Shown here piece after piece: positions 35,036-35,254 of a stretch of 35,254 nt of DNA. Position 1 is the first letter of the stretch, and the number at the start of each line of letters is the position of its first letter. The notes beneath the pieces were generated by a model. It had not been told where the DNA came from. It did not search any database and worked only from the letters and a program-made list of their open reading frames with translations. Source of the DNA: Candidatus Agathobaculum merdipullorum (GTDB lineage: Bacteria > Bacillota > Clostridia > Oscillospirales > Butyricicoccaceae); contig DXDZ01000083.1 in NCBI GenBank assembly GCA_019115185.1, positions 1 to 35,254 of the forward strand, given 5' to 3'. The position numbers were made by a program, and so were the translations under genes.

Positions 35036-35254
35036 TATGGCGGCGGCCAGCTTCTTGACCAGATCGTCGCCATACCGGTACTGCATCAAGTATACCATCG
35101 TCTCCGCTGTCAGGCCTGCGGCTCGCTGCACCGCTTCCAACGCCTGCTGCGTTTCCTCATCGACCGCAATATCGCCCGGCCGCGTCATCGGCGCGACGAT
35201 GCCCGGCACCTTTGTCTTGGCGTCATAGGTCACGCCGTACCCCGCCTGCGCCAG
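35030..35254 (-). CDS. C-terminal end of an unidentified protein, truncated by window end
   Basis: LAQAGYGVTYDAKTKVPGIVAPMTRPGDIAVDEETQQALEAVQRAAGLTAETMVYLMQYRYGDDLVKKLAAAIK*; open to the window edge; host-like composition. Confidence 0.7.
   Translation of the reverse strand: MAQAGYGVTYDAKTKVPGIVAPMTRPGDIAVDEETQQALEAVQRAAGLTAETMVYLMQYRYGDDLVKKLAAAIK

Overview
Window from a moderately high-GC Firmicutes chromosome, probably a Clostridia/Oscillospiraceae relative (inferred from gene content only). Most of 1-20.8 kb is ordinary core metabolism: pyrC (partial), a CDF transporter, a DUF1294 protein, a zinc-dependent phospholipase C-like protein, a Gfo/Idh/MocA oxidoreductase, a YebC-family regulator, 6-phosphofructokinase, pflB-pflA, ppa, ppk1, tRNA-Val(CAC), a sodium-pump decarboxylase beta subunit with a tiny gamma-like subunit, a BlaI/BlaR1-like pair with an unusually large sensor, and an orphan barstar. 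About 21.1-30.8 kb is a compositionally different carbohydrate locus: fructokinase, GH32, Lpl/Ytc-type ABC transporter, LacI regulator and a four-gene regulator/membrane/lipoprotein/YesL-like operon. About 32.3-35.0 kb is an AT-rich accessory insertion. It sits next to an N-terminally truncated GH18 gene and contains a candidate two-gene Panacea(DUF4065)/three-TM coiled-coil system with a DnaA-box-like cluster upstream; ~55-bp terminator-bearing direct repeats flank this module. Regulatory RNAs readable from sequence: a ZTP (pfl) riboswitch with attenuator upstream of pflB, and a yybP-ykoY-like or other cation-type riboswitch with attenuator upstream of the sodium-pump beta subunit. The most interesting items are the Panacea/TM module and its repeats, the cation-type riboswitch on an orphan sodium pump, the frameshifted signal peptide of the sugar-binding lipoprotein, and the repeated giant BlaR1-like sensor.
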